Assembly (NCBI RefSeq): GCF_029894125.1
Contig: NZ_JARXYZ010000008.1
Span: forward strand, 223,154 to 287,153
Length of the DNA: 64,000 nt
Reading direction: 5' to 3'
Origin: Kitasatospora sp. MAA19
Lineage (GTDB): Bacteria; Actinomycetota; Actinomycetes; Streptomycetales; Streptomycetaceae
Shown here: one piece after another, positions 25,808 to 34,452 of the stretch
Position numbering within the stretch: the first letter of the stretch is position 1
Layout: each line of letters starts with the position of its first letter
Translations under genes and position numbers: made by a program
The notes under the pieces: model-generated
Database searches by the model: none
What the model was told of the DNA's origin: nothing
The model's input: the letters and a program-made list of their open reading frames with translations, nothing else

Positions 25808-27394
25808 GTGGCGGACGAGAACCCGTCGCAGCACGCACTGCGCCCCTCGCAGGCCGGCAGCCCCGACGAGGCGGATGCCGCGCCGCGACAGCAGTCTCCG
25901 GTCCCCGCTGCGGGCGAACCGCAGCCGGTGGGCGATCCCGGGCCGCCCGCCTCCCCGGTGAGCCTCATGAAAGCCGACCCCGAACCCGGCCTCCTGGACG
26001 AGGACGACGAGGACCTCGCCGAGGAGCCCCCCGAGCCGAGCCGCAACCTCCTGGTCCGCACCGCCTCCGCCGCCGGCGCCCGGACCGGCCGGGTGGTGCA
26101 CGGCACCGGCCGCCGGATCCGCAAGGCCACCTCCGCGGAGGGCGCGGGCGAGTCCGGCCTGGCGAAGCTGATCGAGCTGCACGCGCTGAACTCCTTCGGC
26201 GACATGCTGATCACCATCGCGCTGGCCTCGACCATCTTCTTCTCCGTGCCCACCGGCGAGGCCCGCGGCCGGGTGTCGCTCTACCTGCTGATCACGATGG
26301 CCCCGTTCGCCCTCCTGGCCCCGGTCATCGGCCCGCTGCTGGACCGCCTGCCGCACGGCCGCCGGGCGGCGATGGCGATGTCGATGCTGGCCCGGGCAGT
26401 GCTGGCCTGGACGATGGCCGGGGTGATCGCGGGCGGCGGCCTGGCGCTCTACCCGGAGGCGCTGGGCGTGCTGGTGGCGTCCAAGGCGTACGGGGTGGTG
26501 CGCAGCGTGGTGGTGCCGCGGCTGCTGCCGAGCCGGCTGTCGCTGGTGAAGGCGAACTCGCGGGTCACCCTGGCCGGGCTGCTGGCCACCGGGGTGGCGG
26601 CCGGGGTGGGCGGCCTCCTGCACCTGATCGGGCCGGGCTGGCCGCTGCGCGGCGCGTTCCTGGTCTTCGTGATCGGCACCCTGATGGCCTTCCACCTGCC
26701 GCACGCGGTGGACTCCGCGAAGGGCGAGCAGCGGGCCGTCCTGCACGCCGAGGTGCACGGCGGGCCGGCGCGGGAGGGCACCAGGACGCCGAAGGCCTCG
26801 CTGCGCACGGTCGGCCCGTCGGTGATCCTGGCGCTGCGGGCGATGTCGGCGCTGCGCTGGCTGGTCGGCTTCCTGGTGATGTTCCTGGCGTTCCTGCTGC
26901 GGGACGAGCCGATCGGGGGCCTGCGGCCGACGCTGGCGCTGGGCCTGGTGGCGCTGGCGGCGGGGACGGGCAACGCGCTGGGTTCGGTGCTGGGCTCCTG
27001 GCTGCGCACCCGGGGCCCGGAGGCGACGGTCACCGCGATGCTGCTGCTGGCGACGGGCGTGACGGCGGCCGCGGCGCTCTGGTACGGCGTGGTGACGGTG
27101 GTCCTGGTCGCGGGCGCGGCCGGGGTGGCGGCCTCGCTGGGCAAGCTGGCGCTGGACGCGCTGATCCAGCGGGACGTCCCGGAGGCGGTGCGGACGTCGG
27201 CGTTCGCCCGCTCCGAGACGCTGCTCCAGCTGTCCTGGGTGGCCGGCGGCGCGGTCGGCATCCTGCTGCCGCTGAACGGGGTGCTGGGGCTGTCGGTGGC
27301 CGCCGCAGTGGTGGGCCTGATGCTGCTGTGGACGGTCCGCACGCTGTTCCGGGTGGGTTGGCGGCGGCGCACGGCGGCGCCCCGGGTGGCGTGA
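25808..27394 (+). CDS. MFS transporter
   Basis: 528 residues: an acidic, proline-rich N terminus of about 120 residues with DEDDEDLAEEPPEPS, then IELHALNSFGDMLITIALAST leading into an MFS core of about 12 spans (PLLDRLPHGRRAA loop between TM2 and TM3). Conserved next to DUF3027 in streptomycetes as far as I recall. GTG 25808 is chosen because GGCAGGATGGG precedes it; the frame opens at 25781. Substrate unknown. Confidence 0.85.
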   Translation: MADENPSQHALRPSQAGSPDEADAAPRQQSPVPAAGEPQPVGDPGPPASPVSLMKADPEPGLLDEDDEDLAEEPPEPSRNLLVRTASAAGARTGRVVHGTGRRIRKATSAEGAGESGLAKLIELHALNSFGDMLITIALASTIFFSVPTGEARGRVSLYLLITMAPFALLAPVIGPLLDRLPHGRRAAMAMSMLARAVLAWTMAGVIAGGGLALYPEALGVLVASKAYGVVRSVVVPRLLPSRLSLVKANSRVTLAGLLATGVAAGVGGLLHLIGPGWPLRGAFLVFVIGTLMAFHLPHAVDSAKGEQRAVLHAEVHGGPAREGTRTPKASLRTVGPSVILALRAMSALRWLVGFLVMFLAFLLRDEPIGGLRPTLALGLVALAAGTGNALGSVLGSWLRTRGPEATVTAMLLLATGVTAAAALWYGVVTVVLVAGAAGVAASLGKLALDALIQRDVPEAVRTSAFARSETLLQLSWVAGGAVGILLPLNGVLGLSVAAAVVGLMLLWTVRTLFRVGWRRRTAAPRVA

Positions 27395-27466
27395 GCGGGC
27401 GACGGGCAACACGCGGTGGCCGACCCCCGCGTAGCGTGATCGGCGAAGCCCGGTAGATTCTGACGC

Positions 27467-27997
27467 ATGAGCCTCAATACCCGTGCCATCGCCGCCCTCG
27501 GCGCCGTCGTCGTGGTCGGTGTCGCCACGGTCGGCACGTCCGTCGCCATCGCGAGCGGCCAGACCGAGCACAGCTCCCACCGGGCGACCCTCACGGTCGG
27601 CAACTCCTCGATCGTCGCGGACCCGCTGTGCTTCAACGGCGGCAGCCCGATCACCGAGGACCTGCAGCAGGAGTGCCAGGACAAGGCCACCCAGGCCCTC
27701 AAGGACGGCACCCTGCCGACCTCGGACGTCGTGGTGAGCGACCAGGTCGGCGTCGGCGTCAGCCCGAACGTGGCCGACAAGGGCTGGTGGGCCTTCACCA
27801 ACGGCGGCTCGCAGGGCCAGGGCGGGCGCTACAGCCTGTTCTCCTACGCCAAGGGCCCGAGCTACTCCGGCTCCCAGTCGGCGAGCAAGCTGCTGAACGC
27901 CTCCGGCAAGACCCTGCTCACCGTGGTCGAGGGCGACAAGAACTCGGACAACCCGGTCGCCGTCTGGTACTTCCAGCTGAACACCCAGGACAACTGA
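27467..27997 (+). CDS. secreted or membrane-anchored protein upstream of mqnB
   Basis: 176 residues. The N terminus (RAIAALGAVVVVGVATVGTSVAIASG) is a signal peptide or single anchor; the rest is hydrophilic, with CFNGG and QQECQDK providing two cysteines that could form a disulfide. The frame ends 11 bases before the mqnB start, so it probably shares its mRNA. I suspect the DUF2771 group but cannot confirm it by eye. No enzymatic motif is seen. Confidence 0.75.
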   Translation: MSLNTRAIAALGAVVVVGVATVGTSVAIASGQTEHSSHRATLTVGNSSIVADPLCFNGGSPITEDLQQECQDKATQALKDGTLPTSDVVVSDQVGVGVSPNVADKGWWAFTNGGSQGQGGRYSLFSYAKGPSYSGSQSASKLLNASGKTLLTVVEGDKNSDNPVAVWYFQLNTQDN

Positions 27998-28007
27998 CGG
28001 TCCTGCG

Positions 28008-28772
28008 ATGACCGCGCACGCCGTCTCCGACGGGCGGAACGAGCAGTCGGGCCCCGACCGGGCCCGGCTGCTCGTCGTCGTCGCGGTGCCCGCCGAGGCC
28101 GAGGCGGTCCTGCGCGGCCTGCCGGGCCCGGCCGCCGTGCTGCCGCTGCCCGGCGGTGAGCTGCACCGCGCCGAACACGTCCCGGTGGACGTCCTGGCGG
28201 GCGGGGTCGGCCCGGCCGCCGCGGCGGCCGCCACCTCCGCCGCGCTCGGCGCGTCGGGGGCCCGGGGAGAGCGCTACGGCCTGGTCGTCTCGGCCGGGAT
28301 CGCCGGCGGGTTCGCCCCGCACGCCCCGGTCGGCGCCACCGTGCTGGCCGACGCGATCGTCACCGCCGACCTCGGCGCCGAGACCCCGGAGGGCTTCGCC
28401 GACGTCACCGAGCTGGGCTTCGGCACCGTCCGGCACACCCCTCCCCCGGCCGCCGTCGCCCTGGCCGCCGAGGCCGTGGGGGCCGTCACCGGCCCGGTGC
28501 TGACCGTCTCCACCGTCACCGGCAGCGCCGAGCGGGCCGCCGCGCTGGCCGCCCGCCACCCGGGCGCGCTGGCCGAGGCGATGGAGGGCTTCGGCGTGGC
28601 CGAGGCCGCCGCCCGGTACGGCGTGCCGGTGCTGGAACTGCGGACCGTCTCCAACCCGGTGGGCCCGCGCGACCGGGCCGCCTGGCGGATCGGCGAGGCA
28701 CTGACCGCCCTGGCGCGGGCCTTCGCCGCGCTGCCCGTCCCCGAACTGATCGAGGAGGCCGGCCGTGGCTGA
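28008..28772 (+). CDS. mqnB: futalosine hydrolase
   Basis: Nucleoside phosphorylase-fold enzyme that cleaves futalosine to dehypoxanthine futalosine and hypoxanthine in the futalosine route to menaquinone. 254 residues. Motifs: LLVVVAVPAEAEAVL, GVGPAAAAAAT, SAGIAGGFAP, EAMEGFGVAEAAARY and RTVSNPVGPRDRAAW, the last containing the catalytic Asp region. It overlaps mqnD by eight bases, so the two are translationally coupled. Confidence 0.94.
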   Translation: MTAHAVSDGRNEQSGPDRARLLVVVAVPAEAEAVLRGLPGPAAVLPLPGGELHRAEHVPVDVLAGGVGPAAAAAATSAALGASGARGERYGLVVSAGIAGGFAPHAPVGATVLADAIVTADLGAETPEGFADVTELGFGTVRHTPPPAAVALAAEAVGAVTGPVLTVSTVTGSAERAAALAARHPGALAEAMEGFGVAEAAARYGVPVLELRTVSNPVGPRDRAAWRIGEALTALARAFAALPVPELIEEAGRG

Positions 28773-29616
28773 ACGGCTGAGCATCGCGTACTCGCCCTGC
28801 CCGAACGACACCTTCGTCTTCCACGCCTGGGCGCACGGCCTGGTGCCCGGGGCGGACGCCCCCGAGGTGACCTTCGCGGACATCGACGTCACCAACGGCC
28901 TGGCCGAGCGCGGCGAGCTGGACGTCCTGAAGATCAGCTACGGCGCGCTGCCCTGGGTCCTGGACGAGTACACCCTGCTGCCCTGCGGCGGCGCGCTCGG
29001 GCGCGGCTGCGGCCCGCTGGTGCTCACCCGGCCCGGCACGGAGGCCCCCGCGGACCTCACCGGGAAGACGGTCGCGGTGCCGTCCGAGCGCTCCACCGCC
29101 TACCTGCTGTTCCGGCTCTGGGCGGCGAAGGCGGTGCCGGGCGGCTTCGGCGAGATCGTCGTACTGCCGTTCCACGAGATCATGCCCGCCGTGCGGGACG
29201 GCCGGGTGGACGCCGGCCTGGTGATCCACGAGGCCCGGTTCACCTACCGGCAGTACGGCCTGCACAGCCTGGCCGACATGGGCGAGGCCTGGGAGCGCGA
29301 GACCGGCCTGCCGATCCCGCTCGGCGCGATCGTCGCCCGGCGTTCGCTCGGCGCCGAACGGCTGCGCGCGCTGACCGACGCCGTCCGCGCCTCCGTCCGG
29401 CAGGCCTGGGCGGACCCCGCGGCCAGCCGGGAGTACGTGCTGGCGCACGCCCAGGAGATGGACCCCGCCGTCGCGGACCAGCACATCGGCCTGTACGTGA
29501 ACGAGTTCACCGCGGACCTCGGTGAGGAGGGCTACGCGGCCGTGCGCGCGCTGCTCACCCGGGCCGCCGCGGAGGGGCTGGTGCCCCCGCTCGACCCGGG
29601 TGCGCTCGACTTCTAG
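28765..29616 (+). CDS. mqnD: 1,4-dihydroxy-6-naphthoate synthase
   Basis: Converts cyclic dehypoxanthine futalosine to 1,4-dihydroxy-6-naphthoate in menaquinone synthesis. 283 residues with the family opening LSIAYSPCPNDTFVFHAWAHG, then FADIDVTNGLAERGELDVLKISY and HEARFTYRQYGL. Start GTG 28765 has GAGGAGG directly upstream, inside the mqnB end. mqnA and mqnC are not in the window. The quinone presumably serves respiration. Confidence 0.94.
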   Translation: MAERLSIAYSPCPNDTFVFHAWAHGLVPGADAPEVTFADIDVTNGLAERGELDVLKISYGALPWVLDEYTLLPCGGALGRGCGPLVLTRPGTEAPADLTGKTVAVPSERSTAYLLFRLWAAKAVPGGFGEIVVLPFHEIMPAVRDGRVDAGLVIHEARFTYRQYGLHSLADMGEAWERETGLPIPLGAIVARRSLGAERLRALTDAVRASVRQAWADPAASREYVLAHAQEMDPAVADQHIGLYVNEFTADLGEEGYAAVRALLTRAAAEGLVPPLDPGALDF

Positions 29617-29639
29617 ACCCTTCCGGACCCTTCCTGACC

Positions 29640-30023
29640 TCAGATGTCGAACTGGTCGGCCACCGCGCGCAGCAGGCCGGCCAGCTTCTGACCGGTCGCC
29701 TTGGCCGGGTAACGGCCGTGCTGGAGGCCCGGCAGCACCGCGTCCAGCGTGGTGATCAGGTCCTGGACGATCGGCGCCATGTCGTCGGCGCTCTTGCGCT
29801 GGGCGGCGGCCACCGACGGCAGTGCGTCCAGCAGCTGCACGGCCATCGCCTGGTCGCCGCGGTGGCCGGCGACCACGCCGAACTCGACCCGCTGGCCCGG
29901 CTTCAGCACGGTGACACCGGCGGGCAGCGCCTTGGTGTGGACGAAGACGTCGCCGCCGTCGTCGCGCGACAGGAAGCCGAAGCCCTTCGTCTCGTTGAAC
30001 CACTTGACCTGGCCGGTGGGCAT
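29640..30023 (-). CDS. cold-shock-domain protein with C-terminal extension
   Basis: 127 residues, about twice a normal Csp. Residues 1-66 are a cold-shock domain (GQVKWFNETKGFGFLSRDDG with RNP1 KGFGFLS, and DVFVHTKAL with RNP2 VFVHT). The C-terminal half (ALPSVAAAQRKSADDMAPIVQDLIT...) is helical and conserved in the streptomycete form. Binds single-stranded nucleic acid. Convergent with mqnD, with 23 bases between the two stop codons. Confidence 0.92.
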   Translation of the reverse strand: MPTGQVKWFNETKGFGFLSRDDGGDVFVHTKALPAGVTVLKPGQRVEFGVVAGHRGDQAMAVQLLDALPSVAAAQRKSADDMAPIVQDLITTLDAVLPGLQHGRYPAKATGQKLAGLLRAVADQFDI

Positions 30024-30495
30024 CTCGAACAGTCCTCGAATGGGTGTGAGGGATCCCGGCCCTGGCCGGGGATCACTGGGTGGTGGGAAAGGCGGCCGAC
30101 CTCGGCTCGGCGCCCGCGGGCGCTCATGGTCAGCACGCTGCCAGGAGCAGACTAACGGTCCGTCACTGCCTCATCCGCGTTCCGCGAAAGATCCGCGTTC
30201 CAGGGCCCGTTGGGGGCGGTACGGGCGCGGCGTTCTCGCGGTCCGGAGCGACCCGGTACTGGCACGACCGGGGCGCGACTCGGCGCGGTCCATCGGCTCA
30301 CACCCCCGGGTCTGAGGACACGGGGCGCACCTGTCGCACCCCTCGGCACCCCCTGCATACCCCCGCCCAGCAGGGATCAAAACGTTCAGCTTCCGAGAAA
30401 CTGCGCAACGTGACCGAACCGCTCCGGTGACGGGGCCCGGCGGCCGCTCTGCCAGACTGGGGGGACCGCCGGACAGCCCCGAGGAGCGAGCAGTC
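30024..30495. other. 472-base intergenic region
   Basis: Between divergent promoters of the cold-shock-domain gene and a small membrane protein gene. I see no convincing gene. It contains an 11-bp direct repeat ATCCGCGTTCC at 30173-30183 and 30191-30201 (18-bp period), and a less GC-rich stretch near 30375-30420 that may hold the plus-strand promoter. Confidence 0.5.
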
Positions 30496-30732
30496 GTGAG
30501 CAGCCAGAGCGCCGATCCCGGCGACGTGTACGTCAAGGCCGGAACGGTCGTCTTCGGTCTGGGCGCGCTCGCCACCCTGGTGACCTTCGTCCCGCTGTTC
30601 CTGCACCTGACGCCGCTGCCGACGGCCGCGTACTGGCTGAGCATGCTGATGCCGGCGGGCTTCCTGGCCGCGCTGGTCGGGCTGCTGCGCAACGCCCGGG
30701 CCCAGCGCCGCCGGGTGGAGGCCCAGTCCTAG
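30496..30732 (+). CDS. small two-span membrane protein
   Basis: 78 residues from GTG 30496 with GAGGAGCGAG upstream. Two hydrophobic spans (VVFGLGALATLVTFVPLFL and YWLSMLMPAGFLAALVGLL) followed by a basic C terminus RNARAQRRRVEAQS. Convergent with the HAD phosphatase gene, nine bases apart. Function unknown; it resembles small conserved actinobacterial integral membrane proteins. Confidence 0.78.
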   Translation: MSSQSADPGDVYVKAGTVVFGLGALATLVTFVPLFLHLTPLPTAAYWLSMLMPAGFLAALVGLLRNARAQRRRVEAQS

Positions 30733-30741
30733 GGCCTGGGC

Positions 30742-31368
30742 TCAGCCCGCCAGGTGGACGGCGAGCCAGGCCGGGAACTCGGTGAGGTCCGCGAGCACCA
30801 CGTCGGCCCCGGCCGCGCGCAGCTCGTCCGCGTCGTACGGGCCGGTGGCCACGCCCACGGCGACGGCGTCCGCGTGCCGGGCGCCCCGGATGTCGCCGAG
30901 GTGGTCGCCGACGTAGACGCTCGCGCCGTGCTCGCGCAGCGCTTCGCCCTTGGTCTCCGCCCACAGGTCGCCGACCAGCGCGTCCGCGTGCAGCCCGGCG
31001 TGCTCCAGGTGGAGGCGGGCGTTCGGCTCGTACTTGCCGGTGATCACCGCGACCCGGCCGCCGTGGCTGCGGACGGCCTCGATGGCGGCGTGCGCGCCGG
31101 GGAGGGGGACGGTCGGGGCGAAGGCGTGGGCGCGGTAGAGCTCGCGGTAGCGGGTGGCGACCCGCTCCACCTCGTCCTCCGGGAACCAGTTGCGGATCTC
31201 GTCCAGCAGCGGCGGGCCGAGCCGGGTGACGACCAGGTCGACGTCGATGTGGGCGCCGGTCTCGGCCGAGAGCGCCAGATAGGTGGCGCGGATACCCGGC
31301 CGGGTGTCCAGCAGCGTCATGTCCAGGTCGAAGCCGACGGTGAGCGGGGCGAAGGAGGTCGCGGGCAT
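30742..31368 (-). CDS. HAD-superfamily phosphatase
   Basis: 208 residues. HAD motif I is FDLDMTLLDT (Asp nucleophile and acid/base pair), motif II VITGKYEP, motif III lysine near KGEAL, and motif IV VGDHLGDIRGA. A helical cap follows motif I, as in phosphoglycolate phosphatase-like enzymes. Substrate unknown. ATG 31368; diverges from the siderophore ABC operon. Confidence 0.9.
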   Translation of the reverse strand: MPATSFAPLTVGFDLDMTLLDTRPGIRATYLALSAETGAHIDVDLVVTRLGPPLLDEIRNWFPEDEVERVATRYRELYRAHAFAPTVPLPGAHAAIEAVRSHGGRVAVITGKYEPNARLHLEHAGLHADALVGDLWAETKGEALREHGASVYVGDHLGDIRGARHADAVAVGVATGPYDADELRAAGADVVLADLTEFPAWLAVHLAG

Positions 31369-31400
31369 ACCGCCAGGTTATCCAACGAGCGGTACGGGCA

Positions 31401-31419
31401 CCGGGGTAATTTGCCCCGG
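31401..31419. promoter_or_regulatory. CCGGGG-N7-CCCCGG dyad
   Basis: Imperfect 19-bp palindrome with an AT-rich centre (TAATTTG) between the divergent HAD and ABC-operon genes; candidate operator or promoter element. Confidence 0.3.
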
Positions 31420-31430
31420 CTTCCGGCGGG

Positions 31431-31450
31431 AACTTAGGTTGACCTGAGTT
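31431..31450 (+). promoter_or_regulatory. candidate iron box (DmdR/IdeR-like)
   Basis: AACTTAGGT-TG-ACCTGAGTT is a 20-bp palindrome with eight of nine arm positions matched, and TTAGGTTGACCT resembles the left part of the DmdR1/IdeR consensus. It ends 17 bases before the first permease ATG, where repressor binding would block transcription or initiation when iron is sufficient. Assignment rests on sequence similarity only. Confidence 0.5.
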
Positions 31451-31467
31451 GTCTGCGGAGAGGGCTC

Positions 31468-32499
31468 ATGACCGACACCACCGCGCCGCCCGGCGCGAGA
31501 CGGACACCGCGCCACCGAATAGCGTGGCTCGCCGCCGCACTGGCCGTGCTGGCCGTCGCGGTGCTGCTGAGCCTGGCGGTCGGCAGCCGCACCATCCCCT
31601 TCGGCGACACCCTGAACGCCCTGCTGCACGGCGGCGACAGCGCCAACGCCGTCGTCGTCCGCGAGCTGCGGGTGCCGCGCACCGTCGTCGGGCTGGCCGT
31701 CGGCGCGGCCCTCGGCCTCGCCGGCGCCGTCATGCAGGGCCTCACCCGCAACCCGATCGCCGACCCCGGCATCCTCGGCGTCTCGCAGGGCGCGGCGGCC
31801 GGCGTGGTCGTCGCGATCTCCGGCTTCGGCATCTCCACCCTGACCGGCTACGTCTGGTTCGGCTTCGTGGGCGCCGTGATCGCCACCGTGCTCGTGTACG
31901 GCCTCGCCGGGCGCGGCCGGGGCGGGGCCACGCCGATCAAGCTGGCGCTGGCCGGCTCGGCGATGTCCGCGTTCATCGCCTCGCTCAACACCCTGGTGCT
32001 GACGACCGACGCGGCCACCATGGACCAGTTCCGCTTCTGGCACGTCGGCTCGCTCTCCGGCCGGACCTCGGACGTGGCCTGGCAGCTGCTGCCGTTCCTC
32101 GCGGTCGGCACGGTGCTGGTGGTCGCGGTGGCGCGCGGCCTGGACGCGCTCGCGCTCGGCGAGGACACCGCCAAGGGCCTCGGCGCCAAGACCGGCCTGG
32201 TCCGGGCCGTCGGCGCGCTCGGCGCGACGGTGCTGACCGGCTCGGCCGTCGCGGCCGCCGGGCCGATCGCCTTCGTCGGCCTCGCCGTCCCGCACGCGGC
32301 GCGGGCCGTCGCGGGGGCGGACCACCGCTGGATCCTCGCTTTCTCCGCCGTCCTCGGCCCGGCCCTGCTGCTGCTCGCCGACACCCTCGGGCGGGTCCTC
32401 TTCCCGCCCTCGGAGGTCCCGGCGGGCGTGATGACCGCGCTCGTCGGCGTCCCGGTGCTGGTCGCCCTGGTCCGCCGCCGGAAGGTGGTCGCGGCATGA
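31468..32499 (+). CDS. FecCD-family iron-siderophore ABC permease, subunit 1
   Basis: 343 residues, about nine to ten spans, BtuC/FecCD fold: RTIPFGDTLNALL, RELRVPRTVVGLAVGAALGLAGAVMQGLTRNPIADPGILGVSQGA, and the ATPase-contact region GLGAKTGLVRA. Near the end GPIAFVGLAVPHAARAVAG is the usual signature. First gene of a four-gene iron(III)-siderophore uptake operon; its stop overlaps the next start by four bases (ATGA). Confidence 0.94.
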   Translation: MTDTTAPPGARRTPRHRIAWLAAALAVLAVAVLLSLAVGSRTIPFGDTLNALLHGGDSANAVVVRELRVPRTVVGLAVGAALGLAGAVMQGLTRNPIADPGILGVSQGAAAGVVVAISGFGISTLTGYVWFGFVGAVIATVLVYGLAGRGRGGATPIKLALAGSAMSAFIASLNTLVLTTDAATMDQFRFWHVGSLSGRTSDVAWQLLPFLAVGTVLVVAVARGLDALALGEDTAKGLGAKTGLVRAVGALGATVLTGSAVAAAGPIAFVGLAVPHAARAVAGADHRWILAFSAVLGPALLLLADTLGRVLFPPSEVPAGVMTALVGVPVLVALVRRRKVVAA

Positions 32500-33563
32500 G
32501 TGAGCTCGTCGTCGAGCGGGGCGCCGTCTCCCTGCGCGGGTACACCGTGCTGCGGGCCGGGCGGGCGTCCGTGCTGCTGCACCGTCGGTCGGCCGCGGTG
32601 GTGCTGGGCCTGCTGGTCGCGCTGGCCGGGACGGTCGTCGCCTCGCTGTGCCTGGGCGAGTCGGCCGTGTCTCCGGTCGAGGTGGTGAAGGTGGTGCTGG
32701 GGCAGCCCAGTCCGCACGAGCTGGTGGTCGGCGAGTTCCGGCTGCCCCGGGTGGTCGTGGGCCTGCTGGTCGGGACGGCGCTGGGGCTGGCCGGCGCGCT
32801 GATCCAGACCGTCGCCCGCAATCCGCTGGCCAGCCCCGACGTGGTGGGCGTGACCTGGGGCGCGACCGCCACCGTCGTCGGCCTGACGGCGTACGGCGTG
32901 GTCGGCTCGACCGGTCAGGCGCCGTACGCGGCGGTGGCGGGCGGGCTGGTGGCCGGGCTGCTGGTGTACGCGCTGGCGTGGCGGCGCGGCCTGCACGCGC
33001 AGCGCTTCGTGCTGATCGGGATCGGGATCAGCGTGGCCCTGTCCTCGCTCACCTCCGTGTTCCTGACCAAGGGCGACGGCTTCCAGGCGCAGGCCGCGAA
33101 GGTCTGGATGACGGGCAGCCTGAACGGCGCCGGCTACGACCGGGCCGGCTGGCTGGCCTGGGTGCTGCTGGCCGCCGTGCCCGTCGTCCTGTGGGCGGCG
33201 CGGGCGCAGCGCTCGATCTCCTTCGACGACGCGACGGCCGTCGGCCTGGGCCTGCGGCTGGACCGGATCCGGCTGGGCACGGCGCTGCTGGGCATCGTGC
33301 TGGCCTCGTGCGCGGCGGGCGCCGCCGGGCCGGTGGACTTCGTGGCGCTGATGGCCCCGCAGATCGCGCTGCGGCTGGCCCGCTCGGCGCAGGTCCCGTT
33401 GTTCTGCTCGGCGCTGACGGGCGCGCTGGTGGTCGTGCTGGCCGATCTGATCGCCCGGCGGCTGCTGGCGCCGACCGAACTGCCGGTGGGCGTGGTGACC
33501 GGCATGGTCGGCGCGCCGTACTTGATGTGGCTGCTGATTCGTTCCCGTCGTGGAGGTTCCTGA
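32496..33563 (+). CDS. FecCD-family iron-siderophore ABC permease, subunit 2
   Basis: 355 residues, same fold as the preceding subunit: [60 protein letters not shown] and [20 protein letters not shown]. Forms the heterodimeric membrane channel with subunit 1. The stop (TGA 33561-33563) shares a base with the ATPase start (ATG 33563), indicating coupled translation. Confidence 0.94.
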   Translation: MSELVVERGAVSLRGYTVLRAGRASVLLHRRSAAVVLGLLVALAGTVVASLCLGESAVSPVEVVKVVLGQPSPHELVVGEFRLPRVVVGLLVGTALGLAGALIQTVARNPLASPDVVGVTWGATATVVGLTAYGVVGSTGQAPYAAVAGGLVAGLLVYALAWRRGLHAQRFVLIGIGISVALSSLTSVFLTKGDGFQAQAAKVWMTGSLNGAGYDRAGWLAWVLLAAVPVVLWAARAQRSISFDDATAVGLGLRLDRIRLGTALLGIVLASCAAGAAGPVDFVALMAPQIALRLARSAQVPLFCSALTGALVVVLADLIARRLLAPTELPVGVVTGMVGAPYLMWLLIRSRRGGS

Positions 33564-33592
33564 TGTCCGCACACCGGATGTCCGCACACCGG
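33563..33592 (+). repeat. 15-bp tandem duplication of a start codon region
   Basis: ATGTCCGCACACCGG occurs twice back to back, both in frame, at the 5' end of the ABC ATPase gene. Looks like a recent slippage duplication. Confidence 0.9.
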
Positions 33593-34384
33593 CTGGAGGC
33601 CCGGGGCCTCACCCTGGCCTACGAGGCGCGCACGGTCGTCGAGGGCCTGGACGTCGGCATCCCGGACGGGCGGGTGACGGTGATCGTCGGCCCGAACGCC
33701 TGCGGCAAGTCGACGCTGCTGCGGGCGCTGGGCCGCCTGCTGAAGCCGGTCCGGGGCGCGGTGCTGCTGGACGGCGAGGAGCTGGCGCGGATCCCGACGA
33801 AGCGGATCGCCCAGCGGCTGGGCCTGCTGCCGCAGTCACCGACGGCCCCGGAGGGCATCTCGGTGGCGGACCTGGTCTCGCGGGGCCGCCAGCCGCACCA
33901 GAGCTGGTGGCAGCAGTGGTCACCGGAGGACGAGAAGGCCGTCGCGGAGGCGCTGGAGCGGACGTCCACGGCGGAGCTGGCCGAGCGCAGCATGGACGAG
34001 CTGTCGGGCGGCCAGCGCCAGCGCGCGTGGATCGCGATGGCCCTGGCGCAGGGCACCGACATCCTGCTGCTGGACGAGCCGACCACGTACCTGGACATCG
34101 CGCACCAGGTGGAGGTGCTGGACCTGGTCCGGCGGCTGAACGTCGAGCGCGGCCGGACGGTGGTGGCGGTGCTGCACGACCTCAACCAGGCGGCGCGGTA
34201 CGCGGACCACCTGGTGGCCATGCGGGACGGCCGGGTGGTGGTGCAGGGCCCGCCGGAGGAGGTCGTGACGGCGGAGCTGGTGCGGGAGGTGTTCGGGCTG
34301 GAGTCGGTGGTGGTGCCGGATCCGGTGACGGGCACGCCGTTGGTCGTTCCGGGCGCTCCGTGGGCGGCGGTCGTGGACGCCTGA
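33563..34384 (+). CDS. iron-siderophore ABC transporter ATP-binding protein
   Basis: 273 residues with Walker [16 protein letters not shown]-loop [11 protein letters not shown], signature [15 protein letters not shown], Walker [13 protein letters not shown] and H-loop [15 protein letters not shown], the FepC/FhuC type. The start region is duplicated: a 15-base unit is repeated in tandem (33563-33577 and 33578-33592), giving [10 protein letters not shown], so either ATG could be used; the first lies nine bases after GGAGG, the second has no SD of its own. Powers the FecCD pair. Confidence 0.93.
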   Translation: MSAHRMSAHRLEARGLTLAYEARTVVEGLDVGIPDGRVTVIVGPNACGKSTLLRALGRLLKPVRGAVLLDGEELARIPTKRIAQRLGLLPQSPTAPEGISVADLVSRGRQPHQSWWQQWSPEDEKAVAEALERTSTAELAERSMDELSGGQRQRAWIAMALAQGTDILLLDEPTTYLDIAHQVEVLDLVRRLNVERGRTVVAVLHDLNQAARYADHLVAMRDGRVVVQGPPEEVVTAELVREVFGLESVVVPDPVTGTPLVVPGAPWAAVVDA

Positions 34385-34452
34385 CGGCGATTCCGACACC
34401 AAACCGGACATAATCGACGGACCCCTGAAGCCTCATCGCCTGAGGACCGCCG

